From Burkholderia cepacia (lineage in GTDB: Bacteria; Pseudomonadota; Gammaproteobacteria; Burkholderiales; Burkholderiaceae): DNA of 64,000 nucleotides. The notes beneath the pieces were generated by a model that did not search any database, was not told where the DNA came from, and saw only the letters and a program-made list of their open reading frames with translations. This document shows, one piece after another, positions 1-7,356 of this stretch. Position 1 is the stretch's first letter; every line of letters begins with the position of its first letter. The translations under genes and the position numbers were made by a program. Where the stretch lies: NCBI RefSeq assembly GCF_001039005.1, contig NZ_LDWR01000006.1, positions 114,889 to 178,888 on the forward strand. The letters run 5' to 3'.

Positions 1-235
1 TTTCCGAGTGCGTGAAGCAGCCGTCGGCGACGATGCCCTTGTCGGTCGTGATCGCGAAATAGATGCCGGGATAGTTGTCGCCAGTGGCGTACGGCGTCGG
101 CACGTTGAGCGTGACGAGCAGCTTGCCGTCGCGAATGTTCTCTTTCGCGAGGTCGAGATGCAGGCCCGGGATGTCGACGTAAGTTTCGGACGTGAGGACG
201 GGCGCACTGGTGATCGAAGCTGAAAGGATAGGCAT
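1..235 (-). CDS. bclC: BclC superlectin, N-terminal part (truncated by window edge)
   Basis: The first 78 codons read MPILSASITSAPVLTSETYV and continue with VPTPYATGDNYPGIYFAI-type sequence. This matches from memory the TNF-like, fucose-binding N-terminal domain of BC2L-C (BclC) of B. cenocepacia. The whole protein is about 270 residues: a trimeric TNF-like domain, a linker, and a C-terminal PA-IIL-like calcium- and mannose-binding domain. That second domain lies outside the window. The gene is 136 bp downstream of bclA on the same strand, as in the known bclACB operon, so co-transcription is likely. The family binds glycans and is found at the cell surface or secreted without a classical signal peptide; none is visible here. 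The identification is firm for the visible part. Confidence 0.9.
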   Translation of the reverse strand, partial: MPILSASITSAPVLTSETYVDIPGLHLDLAKENIRDGKLLVTLNVPTPYATGDNYPGIYFAITTDKGIVADGCFTHSE

Positions 236-371
236 CGTGGTTTCCTGAAGGCGAAACGGGTTTCGATTGCGTTGCTTCTCGATGCGATGCAGAACCGCCG
301 GGCGGTGCGACAGGAGGCTGCCCGTCGGTCGTGAGCGGATCGGCGGAGCGATCCGCTGGTCGATCAACCGA

Positions 372-761
372 TCAGCCGATCGGCCATTGCAGCACGACGA
401 TGCCGTCGTTGTAGTCGCTGTCGTGGCCATCCTCCGACACGACGATCCCGAAATTGACCGTGTACGGCGAACCGTCCGATTTCTTGCCGTTGATCGGCGC
501 GAGGCGCGCGTCGGTGGCCGACGGCTTGCCGTTCACCGTCACTTCGAAACGGATCTTGCCGTTTCCGGAATTCAGCGTGGCTTCGCGGGTGCCGTCGCGC
601 GTCGTCAGCTTGTGATACGCGGCGGGTTCCTTGCTGTCACCGATGAACAGCTTGATGTGCTGTTGTTCAGCGGCATTCGCGAAGAAAATCGCGCGGAAAT
701 CGGTATTCGGCGGAATCGAAAATTCGCCGGCGCGATTGGATGACGTTTGAGAATCAGCCAT
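372..761 (-). CDS. bclA: BclA (BC2L-A) calcium-dependent mannose-binding lectin
   Basis: A 129-residue protein beginning MADSQTSSNRAGEFSIPPNT and ending with the C-terminal glycine of the family (LQWPIG). It carries the acidic loop EDGHDSDYNDG, which in PA-IIL/BC2L-A lectins coordinates two Ca2+ ions that hold the sugar. Established work on BC2L-A describes a dimer binding high-mannose glycans. The start is fixed by AGGAGG just upstream and by the 129-aa family length; an in-frame extension of 27 codons lacks homology. It differs from remembered J2315 BC2L-A at a few positions (Lys in SKEP, Thr in DGTRE, Thr in EVTVN, Tyr in SPYTV), suggesting a sister species. It is the first gene of the bclA-bclC lectin operon. 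Confidence 0.95.
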   Translation of the reverse strand: MADSQTSSNRAGEFSIPPNTDFRAIFFANAAEQQHIKLFIGDSKEPAAYHKLTTRDGTREATLNSGNGKIRFEVTVNGKPSATDARLAPINGKKSDGSPYTVNFGIVVSEDGHDSDYNDGIVVLQWPIG

Positions 762-1322
762 GCTTCCTCCTGAAGAACAGTGGTAGGGCGTCTCGCCGCG
801 TTGTGCAAACGTTTTCCGTTTGAAACGCGGTTCGACAAGCATGTCGAAAAATAAATAAAAAAATATTCTATTGAGAATGGTTATTGTTCAATAAATCGAA
901 AATCAACGTAAATCGATTTAATGAAATGTGATTAATGGTGGTGTTTCGATATATTCATGAAACTATATCGATTCGTGTATCGATTTGATGAACGATGCGC
1001 GATCGCGCAGGCGGATCGGGAGAGGCGGGGACAATCGGGCTTCGGGGCGAGCGTTCGGTGTTCGCATATGGCAGCGTTCGTTTCAACATCAGCATCTCTG
1101 TCACGGCCGCGCCCACCGGCCACCACCGAACGCCCACGCCGAAGCTTGATCGCAAACGGAAGGTGTGCGGCGACCGGCGAAGATTGTTGACCGACTCACT
1201 CCGAACATGAATAGGACTTCACCGGCGCCGCACCCGTGCAGCATAGCGACGCGACAGGCCGCCGCCTATCGGACTGGACTGATTCTGCAGGCATCGCGGC
1301 CGCGCGATTCACGCGCACCCCG
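762..1322. promoter_or_regulatory. Lectin operon upstream region, AT-rich with inverted repeats
   Basis: No convincing gene lies between bclA and the leuA leader. The first 200 bases are much richer in A+T than the neighbours. They hold an inverted repeat with arms TCGATATA (946-953) and TATATCGA (964-971) and three scattered copies of ATCGATT. At 870-892 the stretch ATTGAGAATGGTTATTG matches the classic Fur 7-1-7 pattern at about 10 of 14 positions. The family is known to be quorum-sensing controlled through CepR in B. cenocepacia, but I could not find a convincing cep box by eye. From 990 to 1322 the sequence returns to high GC and I see nothing in it. Confidence 0.45.
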
Positions 1323-1351
1323 TTGACAGCCCCGGCCACCCTGTGATTTGA
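1323..1351 (+). promoter_or_regulatory. leuL-leuA promoter (perfect -35, weak -10)
   Basis: TTGACA at 1323-1328 is a consensus -35 box. At 17 bp spacing the -10 would be ATTTGA (1346-1351), which is weak, preceded by TG. Transcription would start at about 1358-1360, exactly where the leader-peptide ATG lies. Confidence 0.5.
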
Positions 1352-1359
1352 TTCCGGCC

Positions 1360-1455
1360 ATGCAAGCCGCCCAGCCCCTCTTCTCGCTACGACTACTAGC
1401 CCGTTTCTCCGGGCTGGGTCTGCGGCTGCGCGCTTTCCATCTGCTTCTTTCCTGA
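1360..1455 (+). CDS. leuL: leuA leader peptide (putative leucine attenuator)
   Basis: A 31-codon ORF (MQAAQPLFSLRLLARF, then GLGLRLRAF and HLLLS) lies 242 bp before leuA in the same orientation. It has 10 leucine codons in 31. Three of the leucines in one short run use CTA (CTA CGA CTA CTA, 1387-1398), a codon that is very rare in this GC-rich genome, which is the signature of a ribosome-stalling leader. There is no Shine-Dalgarno sequence, and the predicted transcript start falls on or next to the ATG, so translation is probably leaderless, as described for trpL in some other proteobacteria. Competing hairpins and a T-run follow in the leader. Function is inferred from position and codon content, not from homology. 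Confidence 0.6.
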   Translation: MQAAQPLFSLRLLARFSGLGLRLRAFHLLLS

Positions 1456-1606
1456 AGCGCCAGATTTCCCCCGTATCACCGACCTGGCCCCGGTTGTCGA
1501 CCGGCGCTTGAGTTCGTCTTTCTTCCGTATCGCTCCGCTCCGTCCCGGTCGCTCAACCGTCAAGGCTGTCGTTCGCCGTACCGCTTTGCCGTTGTGCCGC
1601 TTTTTT
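1456..1606 (+). terminator. leuA leader: competing hairpins and T-run (putative attenuator)
   Basis: Hairpin A pairs CCGGT (1490-1494) with ACCGG (1500-1504) around loop TGTCG. An alternative pairing uses CGACCGG (1498-1504) with CCGGTCG (1545-1551) and cannot coexist with hairpin A. A further match TTGAG (1508-1512)/CTCAA (1552-1556) interleaves with it. A T-run (TTTTTT, 1601-1606) follows GTGCCGC. The stem immediately before the T-run is not clear by eye, so the terminator proper is unproven. Confidence 0.4.
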
Positions 1607-1697
1607 GCCGTTTTCAACGCTGCGCGCGCAGCCGGCCTCCATGGCCGATGGCCGCCGCGCCGCGGTTTCCCGACAAACCGACCGAGGACCGAACATC

Positions 1698-3410
1698 ATG
1701 ATGCTGAAGAACCCCGCGACGAAGTACCGACCGTTCACGCCCGTCAACCTGCCGAACCGCACATGGCCGTCGCGCACCATCACGCACGCGCCGATCTGGA
1801 TGAGCACCGACCTGCGCGACGGCAACCAGGCGCTGTTCGAGCCGATGGATGCGACGCGCAAGATGCGGATGTTCAAGACGCTGGTCGCGATCGGTTTCAA
1901 GGAAATCGAGGTGGCGTTCCCGTCGGCGTCCGAAACCGACTTCAACTTCGTGCGCGAACTGATCGAAGGCGGCCACATTCCCGACGACGTGACGATCGAG
2001 GTGCTCACGCAGGCGCGCGACGACCTGATCGAGCGCACCTTCGAATCGCTGCGCGGCGCGAAGCGCGCGATCGTGCACCTGTACAACGCGACCGCGCCGG
2101 AATTCCGCAAGATCGTGTTCGGGCTCGACCGCGACGGCGTGAAGCAGCTCGCGGTGAACGCCGCGCGCACGATCAAGCGCTGCGCGGACGCCGCGACCGA
2201 TACGCAGTTCACGCTGCAATACAGCCCCGAAACCTTCACGGCCACTGAGCTCGATTTCGCGAAGGAAGTCTGCGATGCCGTCTTCGACGTATGGCAGCCG
2301 ACGCCCGAGCGCAAGGCGATCGTGAACCTGCCGGCGACCGTCGAAGTCGGCACGCCGAATTTCTACGCGGACCAGATCGAGTGGATGCACCGCAACCTCG
2401 CGCGGCGCGATGCGCTGATCCTGTCCGTGCATCCGCACAACGACCGCGGCACCGCGGTTGCGGCGGCCGAACTCGCGGTGATGGCCGGCGCCGACCGCAT
2501 CGAAGGCTGCCTGTTCGGCAACGGCGAGCGTACCGGCAACGTCGATCTCGTGACGCTCGCGCTGAACCTGTACACGCAGGGCGTCGATCCGGGCCTCGAT
2601 TTCTCGCAGATCAACGAGGTCGCGCGCACGTCCGAGGAGTGCACGCAGTTGCCGATCCATCCGCGTCATCCGTACGTCGGCGACCTCGTGTTCACCGCGT
2701 TCTCCGGCTCGCACCAGGACGCGATCAAGAAGGGCTTCGCGGTGCAGAAACCCGATGCCGTGTGGGAAATGCCGTACCTGCCGATCGATCCGAGCGACCT
2801 GGGCCGCACATACGATTCGATCATTCGCGTGAACAGCCAGTCGGGCAAGGGCGGCATCGCGTACCTGCTCGAACAGGGTTATGGCGTCGCGCTGCCGCGT
2901 CGCCTGCAGGTCGACTTCAGCGCGGCCGTGCAGCGCCTGACCGACGACAGCGGGCACGAGGTGACGAGCGCGCAGATCTGGTCGCTGTTCCAGCAGGAAT
3001 ACGTCGAGGGGGATGCGCCGCTGCATTATGTCGGCCATGAACTGTCGGAACGCGACGGCCGCGAGACGATCGTGCTGACTGCCGACGTGCACGGCGAGCG
3101 CCGTGTGCTGCGCGGCGAAGGCAACGGCCCGCTCGACGCGCTGATGCACGCGCTGCGCACGCCGCTGCGGATCCAGCACTACGAGGAACGCGCGTTGTCG
3201 CAGGGCGCCGACGCGAAGGCGATCGCGATCGCGGAGCTGGCCGGTTCGGGCGTGCGCGGCAGCGCGTTCGGCGTGGGCATCGACGCGAACCTGACGACCG
3301 CGTCGATCCGCGCGGTGATCAGCGGCATCAACCGCGCATATGTGCGCGCGGACGAAGCGGCGCAGGCGACGTTCTTTGCCGCGCAGCCGGCGGTGAAGGC
3401 CGTCGCGTAA
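1698..3410 (+). CDS. leuA: 2-isopropylmalate synthase
   Basis: LeuA condenses acetyl-CoA with 2-ketoisovalerate, the first committed step of leucine biosynthesis in the cytoplasm. The 570-residue protein carries the HMGL-like TIM-barrel motif [11 protein letters not shown] near residue 37 (metal-binding Asp), the [10 protein letters not shown] metal-ligand motif, and a C-terminal leucine-sensing regulatory region. Length and the N-terminus [13 protein letters not shown] match the long LeuA form found in Burkholderia. The start was chosen after the GAGGA ribosome site; the upstream 31 codons of the ORF are leader sequence. The gene stands alone after its leader peptide. A 12-bp inverted repeat follows the stop. 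leuA next to the lectin operon also occurs in B. cenocepacia, by my memory of that genome. Confidence 0.95.
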   Translation: MMLKNPATKYRPFTPVNLPNRTWPSRTITHAPIWMSTDLRDGNQALFEPMDATRKMRMFKTLVAIGFKEIEVAFPSASETDFNFVRELIEGGHIPDDVTIEVLTQARDDLIERTFESLRGAKRAIVHLYNATAPEFRKIVFGLDRDGVKQLAVNAARTIKRCADAATDTQFTLQYSPETFTATELDFAKEVCDAVFDVWQPTPERKAIVNLPATVEVGTPNFYADQIEWMHRNLARRDALILSVHPHNDRGTAVAAAELAVMAGADRIEGCLFGNGERTGNVDLVTLALNLYTQGVDPGLDFSQINEVARTSEECTQLPIHPRHPYVGDLVFTAFSGSHQDAIKKGFAVQKPDAVWEMPYLPIDPSDLGRTYDSIIRVNSQSGKGGIAYLLEQGYGVALPRRLQVDFSAAVQRLTDDSGHEVTSAQIWSLFQQEYVEGDAPLHYVGHELSERDGRETIVLTADVHGERRVLRGEGNGPLDALMHALRTPLRIQHYEERALSQGADAKAIAIAELAGSGVRGSAFGVGIDANLTTASIRAVISGINRAYVRADEAAQATFFAAQPAVKAVA

Positions 3411-3417
3411 GGGGGGG

Positions 3418-3447
3418 CGACTACGCCGGCGTCGTCCGGTGTAGTCG
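3418..3447 (+). terminator. Inverted repeat after leuA
   Basis: CGACTACGCCGG (3418-3429) and CCGGTGTAGTCG (3436-3447) form a 12-bp stem with one G-U pair and a 6-base loop. No T-run follows, so it could be a Rho-assisted end or a processing hairpin. Confidence 0.55.
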
Positions 3448-3621
3448 CTGTGCCCCGACGAGGGGAAGGAACCGATCCGCTGGATCGCCGATGCGGTGGT
3501 CAGCGCCGCACAGAAGGTGGGTTTCGATTTTCCGTTGCAGCAACTGCGGTTCACGGCTGATACGGGCTGGATCAAGCTTCAGCGCGTGTCGGGGCGCGTG
3601 ATGGTGTTGTTGCGGCCTTGA
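3445..3621 (+). pseudogene. 3'-end fragment of an unidentified gene
   Basis: Downstream of the leuA hairpin, one frame reads about 58 codons (DEGKEPIRWIADAVVSAAQK, then FPLQQLRFTADTGW and RVSGRVMVLLRP) to a TGA. Composition is that of a normal GC-rich Burkholderia gene, but an in-frame TAG sits just upstream (3442-3444) and there is no start codon with a ribosome site. I read it as the surviving C-terminus of a gene lost by deletion. The family is not recognised. Confidence 0.35.
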
Positions 3622-3731
3622 GCCGTGCGTCACGCGTCTCCTGCTCGGCCACGTCAGATTGAATGGGTGTGGCGCCAAAGCCGCTTCGCCTGCAGCCGCC
3701 ACACCTTCCTTTCTGTCAGCCTCGCGGGCCG

Positions 3732-3854
3732 TCAGCAGGTCACCATGATGCCTGCCGGGCGCGAGTCACTCGCAGGCCGCACCACGATTTCCACACGCTG
3801 GCCAAACGAGACCAGCGCCCGTATCAGCAGATCCCGCGAAACCTTGCGGAGTCC
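3732..3854 (-). pseudogene. XRE/HigA-type antitoxin C-terminal fragment
   Basis: Reading from just after the stop of the next upstream ORF, the frame gives GLRKVSRDLLIRALVSFGQR followed by VEIVVRPASDSRPAG and a TGA. This is the C-terminal pattern (SLERLM-ALV-F/L-x-x-VEIVVR) of HTH_37/HigA-like antitoxins and resembles the separate ORF at 24248-24490. The helix-turn-helix half is absent. It lies in the same frame as the 92-aa protein at 3861-4139, separated only by that gene's TAG. No toxin gene is adjacent. Confidence 0.5.
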
Positions 3855-3860
3855 GTCGCG

Positions 3861-4139
3861 CTACTCGGCGGTGACGACCGGCCGGGCCATCTCCGCAAGC
3901 GCCGCCGCATCGCCGGTCGTTTCGATGCCAGCGAGCTTGTAGACGTTCTCGTGGGACGCAATAAGGCAGCGAGTAACGCTGACGATTCCATTTATGGCCA
4001 ACGTGCGTATTGCTCGGCGCACTTGAATGGTCGTTAGGCCGAGCGGTTGCCTCAGTTTCTTGACAGTCCACTCACCCCCGTCCGACATCAGGGTAATAAT
4101 GCGCGCTCCCACCGGAAGCGTTTCGTCAATCTTCAGCAT
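3861..4139 (-). CDS. Small winged-helix-like hypothetical protein
   Basis: A 92-residue protein starting MLKIDETLPVGARIITLMSD. The stretch GEWTVKKLRQPLGLTTIQVR followed by RAIRTLAINGIV looks like a winged-helix DNA-binding fold (residues about 18-50). That is a reading by eye, not a family assignment. The start is set by AGGAGGT eight bases upstream; the ORF could begin six codons earlier without a ribosome site. It ends in TAG, beyond which the same frame continues into an antitoxin-like fragment. Surroundings (antitoxin relic, lower GC, RlpA-like lipoprotein of atypical composition) suggest acquired DNA. Role unknown; a small regulator is possible. Confidence 0.55.
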   Translation of the reverse strand: MLKIDETLPVGARIITLMSDGGEWTVKKLRQPLGLTTIQVRRAIRTLAINGIVSVTRCLIASHENVYKLAGIETTGDAAALAEMARPVVTAE

Positions 4140-4280
4140 CGCAGTACCTCCTCTCATCTGCTATCGGCTCGGCTGCAGACCCACGCGCCTGTCCAAAAAA
4201 TGCACGGATGGGTCGAAGTGATGGTCCTGACGATGTCCGTGTCGAGCTCCGAGGCGATGCCCGATTGGATCGGCAGCAGG

Positions 4281-4869
4281 TCACAGCTGCGTGATCGCCA
4301 CGCGGGCAGTACCTGTTCTCCGGATACCGAGCGCTGATGCGGCGGCGTACGACAGGTCGATGATTCGATGAAAGTTAAACGGGCCACGATCGTTAATACG
4401 AACGATGACGGATTTTCCGGTGCTAGCCAGTGTGACGCGGACATACGAACCCAGAGGCAACGTTCTGTGTGCTGCCGTCATGGCATTCATGTTGAGCCGC
4501 TCACCGCTTGCAGTGCGATGCCCGATGAATGCCTTTCCATACCATGACGCAATCCCCTGCTGATAGAGGGCAGTCGACGCCGTGGGCTTGCCTTGTTCAC
4601 CGTCCGAAGGGCGACGTCCGTTGGATATCTTTTCGTACTGCGACGTAATCTCCTGTTGATGGAATGTCGCGGACACTGCCGATTTAACCGGTTGCGGTTC
4701 TGGCTCGATCGGACTCGAACTAACAATCTCGGGTTGATTTTCGCTCGATTGAGTTTTAGATAATGGTGATGTAATGGAATGCTGATCTACCGGGACACAA
4801 TGACAACCCGAAAGCGTGGCTGCGGAGAAATATATGATAAATACAAGATTAGGATAGCGAAAATTCAAG
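4281..4869 (-). CDS. RlpA-like lipoprotein (double-psi beta-barrel)
   Basis: The C-terminal part has the RlpA signature: [17 protein letters not shown], then [17 protein letters not shown] and VRINDRGPF, then [15 protein letters not shown]. RlpA proteins are outer-membrane lipoproteins; some are lytic transglycosylases acting on denuded septal peptidoglycan. The N-terminus has a hydrophobic segment and lipobox LSGC. The middle is a Ser/Gln/Glu-rich linker with two similar stretches ([10 protein letters not shown] and [12 protein letters not shown]), which may be a degenerate internal repeat. No SPOR domain is present. The start is uncertain: no ribosome site is visible, TTG at 4869 gives a sensible signal peptide, and the open frame runs on to 5096. 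The 5' half is strikingly AT-rich, a sign of transfer. Confidence 0.65.
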
Positions 4870-5106
4870 ATGATGAATTGAATCAAGAGTTGATGTGTAG
4901 AGGTGGACTCGATCTCACATGGCGCCAGACGCAACTGCATTGGGCGTGGAAAGACCAGGGTGGATGAACGGCGAGCCGGCGGACTCGTCGTCATCATCCA
5001 TGACTGACCAGGCATTGACATCAGCAAGCGGCGCAACAGGTGCAGAAGTCGGTGCTGCGGCCGGGCCAGGTGCGTGTGAGCAGGATTGGCCCTCACCTCT
5101 CCAATG

Positions 5107-5424
5107 CTATTCGGAAAGTGTACGCAGTGGTATCAAGCGGGCTGAACAATTGTCAAATCGACGATCAGGCGCCAGCGCAATCGCTTGAAGGACATTGTCG
5201 GCCGAGGAGTTCAGATCGTAGCGATCAGCGTGAACGGCCGTCGCGCGTGGAAATGCGGCGGCACCCTCGGCCGCGACCCAGTATTCTGGAGACGTATGCG
5301 TGTCCTTGTGATGCAACACGCATATCCACCGGCACACATCCCGACCCTCATGAAACGCCAAGCGCAGCTTGTCAACCAATAGTTCACAAACTGTGACATT
5401 GAATCGCGCGGAACTCGATATCAT
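5107..5424 (-). CDS. Hypothetical ORF, doubtful
   Basis: An open frame of 105 codons starting [20 protein letters not shown]. It has no recognisable domain, a mixed composition and no clear ribosome site. Other frames across it are also open in pieces. It may be a small acquired gene or chance. It is listed because the region otherwise holds nothing. Confidence 0.2.
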   Translation of the reverse strand: MISSSARFNVTVCELLVDKLRLAFHEGRDVCRWICVLHHKDTHTSPEYWVAAEGAAAFPRATAVHADRYDLNSSADNVLQAIALAPDRRFDNCSARLIPLRTLSE

Positions 5425-5909
5425 CGGTGGTGTGACGCTGAGATGTTGTGCTTGATCGCCAGCAGACGGGCGATGGGTGGTAACCAGCGAGCAATTCCAT
5501 TCGTTCAGTAAATTAGGATTACTACTAATTTGAGGGGCGTATGAGCGGTATGACTTGCGGCGACGACATTTATCGTGACAGGAGGTGCGGCACGCAACTG
5601 CGAGATGCGCTTTAATTTGTGTTCTTGAGATAGCGCTATCTTTTGACGGGTGACGGCTTCCGTGAACGAAACGGTATCTGGGGTAGTTGTGGGTGTTGCC
5701 GCGGAATTTGCCGACTACGCCGCCGAATCCTGGACGTTCGCCGCCAACGCGGCATCGCCGCGTTCCGGCATCACCCGTCTAGGGCGAAGTGGTTGGGCGA
5801 TCTCGTCCCTGGCGACATTCGCTTGGCCGCGTGAGATAGCAGATATCTCTGCAGTCTTATCACCGCATCCACTCAGAGGAACAGCGGGCACTACAACAAT
5901 GGAGACACT
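5425..5909 (+). promoter_or_regulatory. gntP upstream region with two palindromes
   Basis: Before the GntP gene there is no convincing CDS. A perfect 14-bp palindrome AGATAGCGCTATCT lies at 5628-5641, with the central CG step typical of LacI-family operators. A related site GAGATA-GCAGA-TATCTC follows at 5833-5849, 61 bp before the start codon. The shared half-site AGATA/TATCT suggests binding of one repressor, most simply the LacI/GntR-type gene at 11192. A GGAG ribosome site precedes the gntP ATG. The core promoter was not identified with confidence. Confidence 0.5.
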
Positions 5910-7262
5910 ATGCATAACGTAGCAGGCAGCGCTCATCTGCTGATCGACGCCCTGATCGCGATCGTCGGACTGATTCTATTGATCACCCGCTTCAGGATTC
6001 ACCCATTCGTCGCGCTGACACTCGCGTCCGGATTCCTTGGCCTGATTTCCGGGATGCCGGTCGCAAAGATCGTGCAGTCCTTCCAGGATGGCTTTGGAGG
6101 CGTGCTGGGCTTCGTGGGCATCGTTCTCGGACTCGGCACCATGCTCGGCAAGATGATGGCCGAGTCGGGCGGAGCAGATCGCATCGCTCGTACCCTGATC
6201 AATGCGTTCGGCAAGGAGCGGGTGCAGTGGGCCATGATGTGCGCTGCGTTTCTAGTCGGCATCCCGCTCTTTTTCGAGATTGGATTCGTCCTGCTGATCC
6301 CGCTCGTCTTCATCGTTGCGCGACGCACCGGCGTGCCGCTGATCAAGGTCGGCATCCCGCTGCTCGCGGGTCTGTCGGTCGTCCACGGCCTCGTGCCCCC
6401 TCACCCCGGTCCTCTGCTTGCGATCGGCCTGTTCGGCGCCGACATCGGCAAGACCATCTTTTACGGGCTGATCGTCGGCTTGCCGACGGCAATCATAGCG
6501 GGTCCGCTTTACGGTTCGTTCGTCGCGAGATACGTTCAGGGCTCGGCGTCTCGAGAATTGCTTGATCAACTTGCTAAGGAATCCGAATCGAAAAACCTGC
6601 CTGGGTTTGCGGTGACGATCTTCACCGCATTGCTGCCGGTATTGCTGATGCTGATCAAGACATTCGCAGACATCAGCCTCCATGCAGATAGCGGTTTGCG
6701 TGCCTGGCTGGACATGATCGGCCATCCGATTACTGCGTTGCTGCTGGCATTGCTGGTATCTCTGTACACGTTCGGCATCGCACGCGGCTTCGATTCCAGG
6801 CAGATTCTGAAGTTCGTCGACTCCAGTCTCGGGCCCGTGGCGGCAATCATTCTGATCATCGGCGCTGGCGGCGGATTCAAACAAATGCTTGTCGCGAGCG
6901 GCGTCGGCGACGCGATTGGCCAGATGGCGGTGCAGGCACATATGTCTCCCATCCTGCTCGCATGGTTTGTTGCGGCCATGATTCGAATTGCGACGGGGTC
7001 CGCGACGGTGGCGACGATCACTGGCGCTGGTATTGTCGCGCCCGTTGTTGCAATGGTCCCCGGTGTGAATCGTGAACTTCTGGTTCTGGCGACCGGTGCC
7101 GGTTCGCTGATCCTGTCGCACGTGAACGACGCGGGATTCTGGCTTGTCAAGCAGTACTTCAATATGAGCGTCGTCGAGACCTTCAAGACCTGGACGGTGA
7201 TGGAGACCATCGTCTCCGTCGTTGCGATCGTTCTCATCATGGTCCTCTCAACGCTTGTATAA
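5910..7262 (+). CDS. GntP-family gluconate:H+ symporter
   Basis: A 450-residue inner-membrane protein with about a dozen hydrophobic segments and GntP hallmarks: GFGGVLGFVGIVLGLGTMLG followed by SGGA (residues about 61-88), LVPPHPGP (161-168), TGSATVA, and SHVNDAGFWL near the C-terminus. GntP permeases import gluconate, 2-dehydro-3-deoxygluconate or related hydroxy acids with protons. The start has GGAGACACT before ATG. It heads a same-strand set with a porin and a periplasmic GH3 glycosidase, followed by a LacI-family regulator of the GntR clade. That context supports uptake of an aldonic acid released in the periplasm. Substrate is inferred. Confidence 0.88.
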   Translation: MHNVAGSAHLLIDALIAIVGLILLITRFRIHPFVALTLASGFLGLISGMPVAKIVQSFQDGFGGVLGFVGIVLGLGTMLGKMMAESGGADRIARTLINAFGKERVQWAMMCAAFLVGIPLFFEIGFVLLIPLVFIVARRTGVPLIKVGIPLLAGLSVVHGLVPPHPGPLLAIGLFGADIGKTIFYGLIVGLPTAIIAGPLYGSFVARYVQGSASRELLDQLAKESESKNLPGFAVTIFTALLPVLLMLIKTFADISLHADSGLRAWLDMIGHPITALLLALLVSLYTFGIARGFDSRQILKFVDSSLGPVAAIILIIGAGGGFKQMLVASGVGDAIGQMAVQAHMSPILLAWFVAAMIRIATGSATVATITGAGIVAPVVAMVPGVNRELLVLATGAGSLILSHVNDAGFWLVKQYFNMSVVETFKTWTVMETIVSVVAIVLIMVLSTLV

Positions 7263-7356
7263 CCTATTCCGCCCTTCTCTGGAGGGGTGTGAACGTAGTT
7301 CCAGTCCATCGACGGCAGTGAATCAAATCGGAGAAAATCCAATGAGAGGAGATAAA

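Noticed and set aside
762..960. cep box for CepR upstream of bclA
   Set aside because: Regulation by CepR is known for the family, but I could not find a CTGT-N10-ACAG type site by eye.
1614..3575. 653-codon open frame on the minus strand opposite leuA
   Set aside because: Arg/His/Ala-rich sequence without domains, exactly antisense to leuA; a GC-rich codon-position artefact.
5650..5922. 90-codon ORF upstream of and overlapping gntP
   Set aside because: No ribosome site or domain, Ala/Ser-rich random look; it crosses one of the palindromes.
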